From Ruminococcus difficilis (GTDB taxonomy: Bacteria > Bacillota_A > Clostridia > Oscillospirales > Acutalibacteraceae), in NCBI RefSeq assembly GCF_016680995.1, contig NZ_JAEQMG010000198.1, forward strand, positions 1 to 13,134: a stretch of DNA of 13,134 bases, in the 5' to 3' direction. A program made the translations under genes and the position numbers. Every line of letters starts with the position of its first letter. The stretch's first letter is position 1. Shown here piece after piece: positions 12,965 to 13,134 of this stretch. Under the pieces are notes generated by a model. It saw nothing but the letters and a program-made list of their open reading frames with translations. It made no database searches and was not told the DNA's origin.

Positions 12965-13011
12965 AATCCGAACCTTCTCCCTGTCGGGGACGGGTTCGGA
13001 TTTGTCTTTTT
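12965..13011 (+). terminator. Rho-independent terminator, rightward
   Basis: A 10-bp perfect stem, AATCCGAACC with GGTTCGGATT, with a small inner CCC/GGG pairing, followed by TGTCTTTTT. The transcript it ends is not evident in the window. It may serve a lost RNA or tRNA gene to its left. Confidence 0.8.
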
Positions 13012-13134
13012 CTATGCTTATCCGAATTTCAACAGTAAGATTGGCAGATAAACATCTTTGAGATTTAAGGTATCATTTGTACCGAAAACATCCATCTTCT
13101 GAAATATTGTTTATTGATCATTTACAGATATTCA

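Larger units (their letters stand above)
12719..13134. other. Non-coding tail with hairpins and a tRNA-like scrap
   Basis: About 415 bases without a credible gene. It contains an 8-bp inverted repeat (TTTTTCAG 12766-12773 with CTGAAAAA 12792-12799), the 14-bp hairpin at 12806-12840, a tRNA-3'-end-like string near 12893-12926 and the terminator at 12965-13011. From 13014 on, nothing was recognised. Confidence 0.5.

Overview
The window looks like a chromosomal accessory region of a low-to-moderate GC Firmicute, most likely an anaerobic gut Clostridium-like bacterium (Ruminococcus/Oscillospiraceae type; an inference). Reasons: strong AGGAGG ribosome binding sites on most genes, consensus sigma-A promoters (TTGACA-17-TATAAT), a CIRCE-type heat-shock operator before an hsp20 gene, and decayed IS1182- and ISAs1-like transposase remnants.

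Positions 1-10084 are one long leftward operon of at least 13 genes. Many genes are coupled or overlap, and the last gene runs off the left edge. It starts at a perfect sigma-A promoter (10084-10056) buried in overlapping palindromes, and the predicted RNA begins with an 11-bp hairpin. In transcription order it encodes: an uncharacterised beta-rich 'WGPERPTFT' protein; an XRE-type regulator with a TTG start; a 60-aa coiled small protein; a TraG/VirD4-like ATPase without membrane segments; a second TraG-like protein with a broken Walker A; a TerY/YegL-like vWA protein; a PP2C phosphatase (YegK-like); an 88-aa low-complexity protein; a transglutaminase-like protein; a Syd-like (SUKH superfamily) immunity candidate; an HNH/Endo VII nuclease with an HHHIG motif; and two YegI-like protein kinases. 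The last kinase carries an N-terminal ribosomal L7/L12-like domain and is cut by the window edge.

The vWA + PP2C + kinase set is the known 'TerY-P' phosphorylation triad (E. coli YegL/YegK/YegI). Here it sits with a paired P-loop ATPase/pseudo-ATPase and a nuclease/immunity pair. My inference is a phosphorylation-gated conflict or defence system: kinases and phosphatase set the state, the vWA protein and ATPases form the machine, and the nuclease is the effector. Two peptide signals tie the parts together. The vWA protein and a kinase share a C-terminal tail (SLPxLPE[ST]VD...W.D), and three proteins share an NA[IF][TS]K-like motif.

Positions 10100-11435 are a scarred junction: two leftward gene remnants probably from a mobile element, a 12-bp inverted repeat at the break, a 116-aa single-pass membrane protein, and an excisionase-like HTH gene with no integrase visible. 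Positions 11404-12077 hold a complete heat-shock unit (CIRCE-like operator, promoter, hsp20, strong terminator). Positions 12078-13134 hold transposase fragments, a decayed hairpin, a tRNA-3'-end-like scrap and a rightward terminator.
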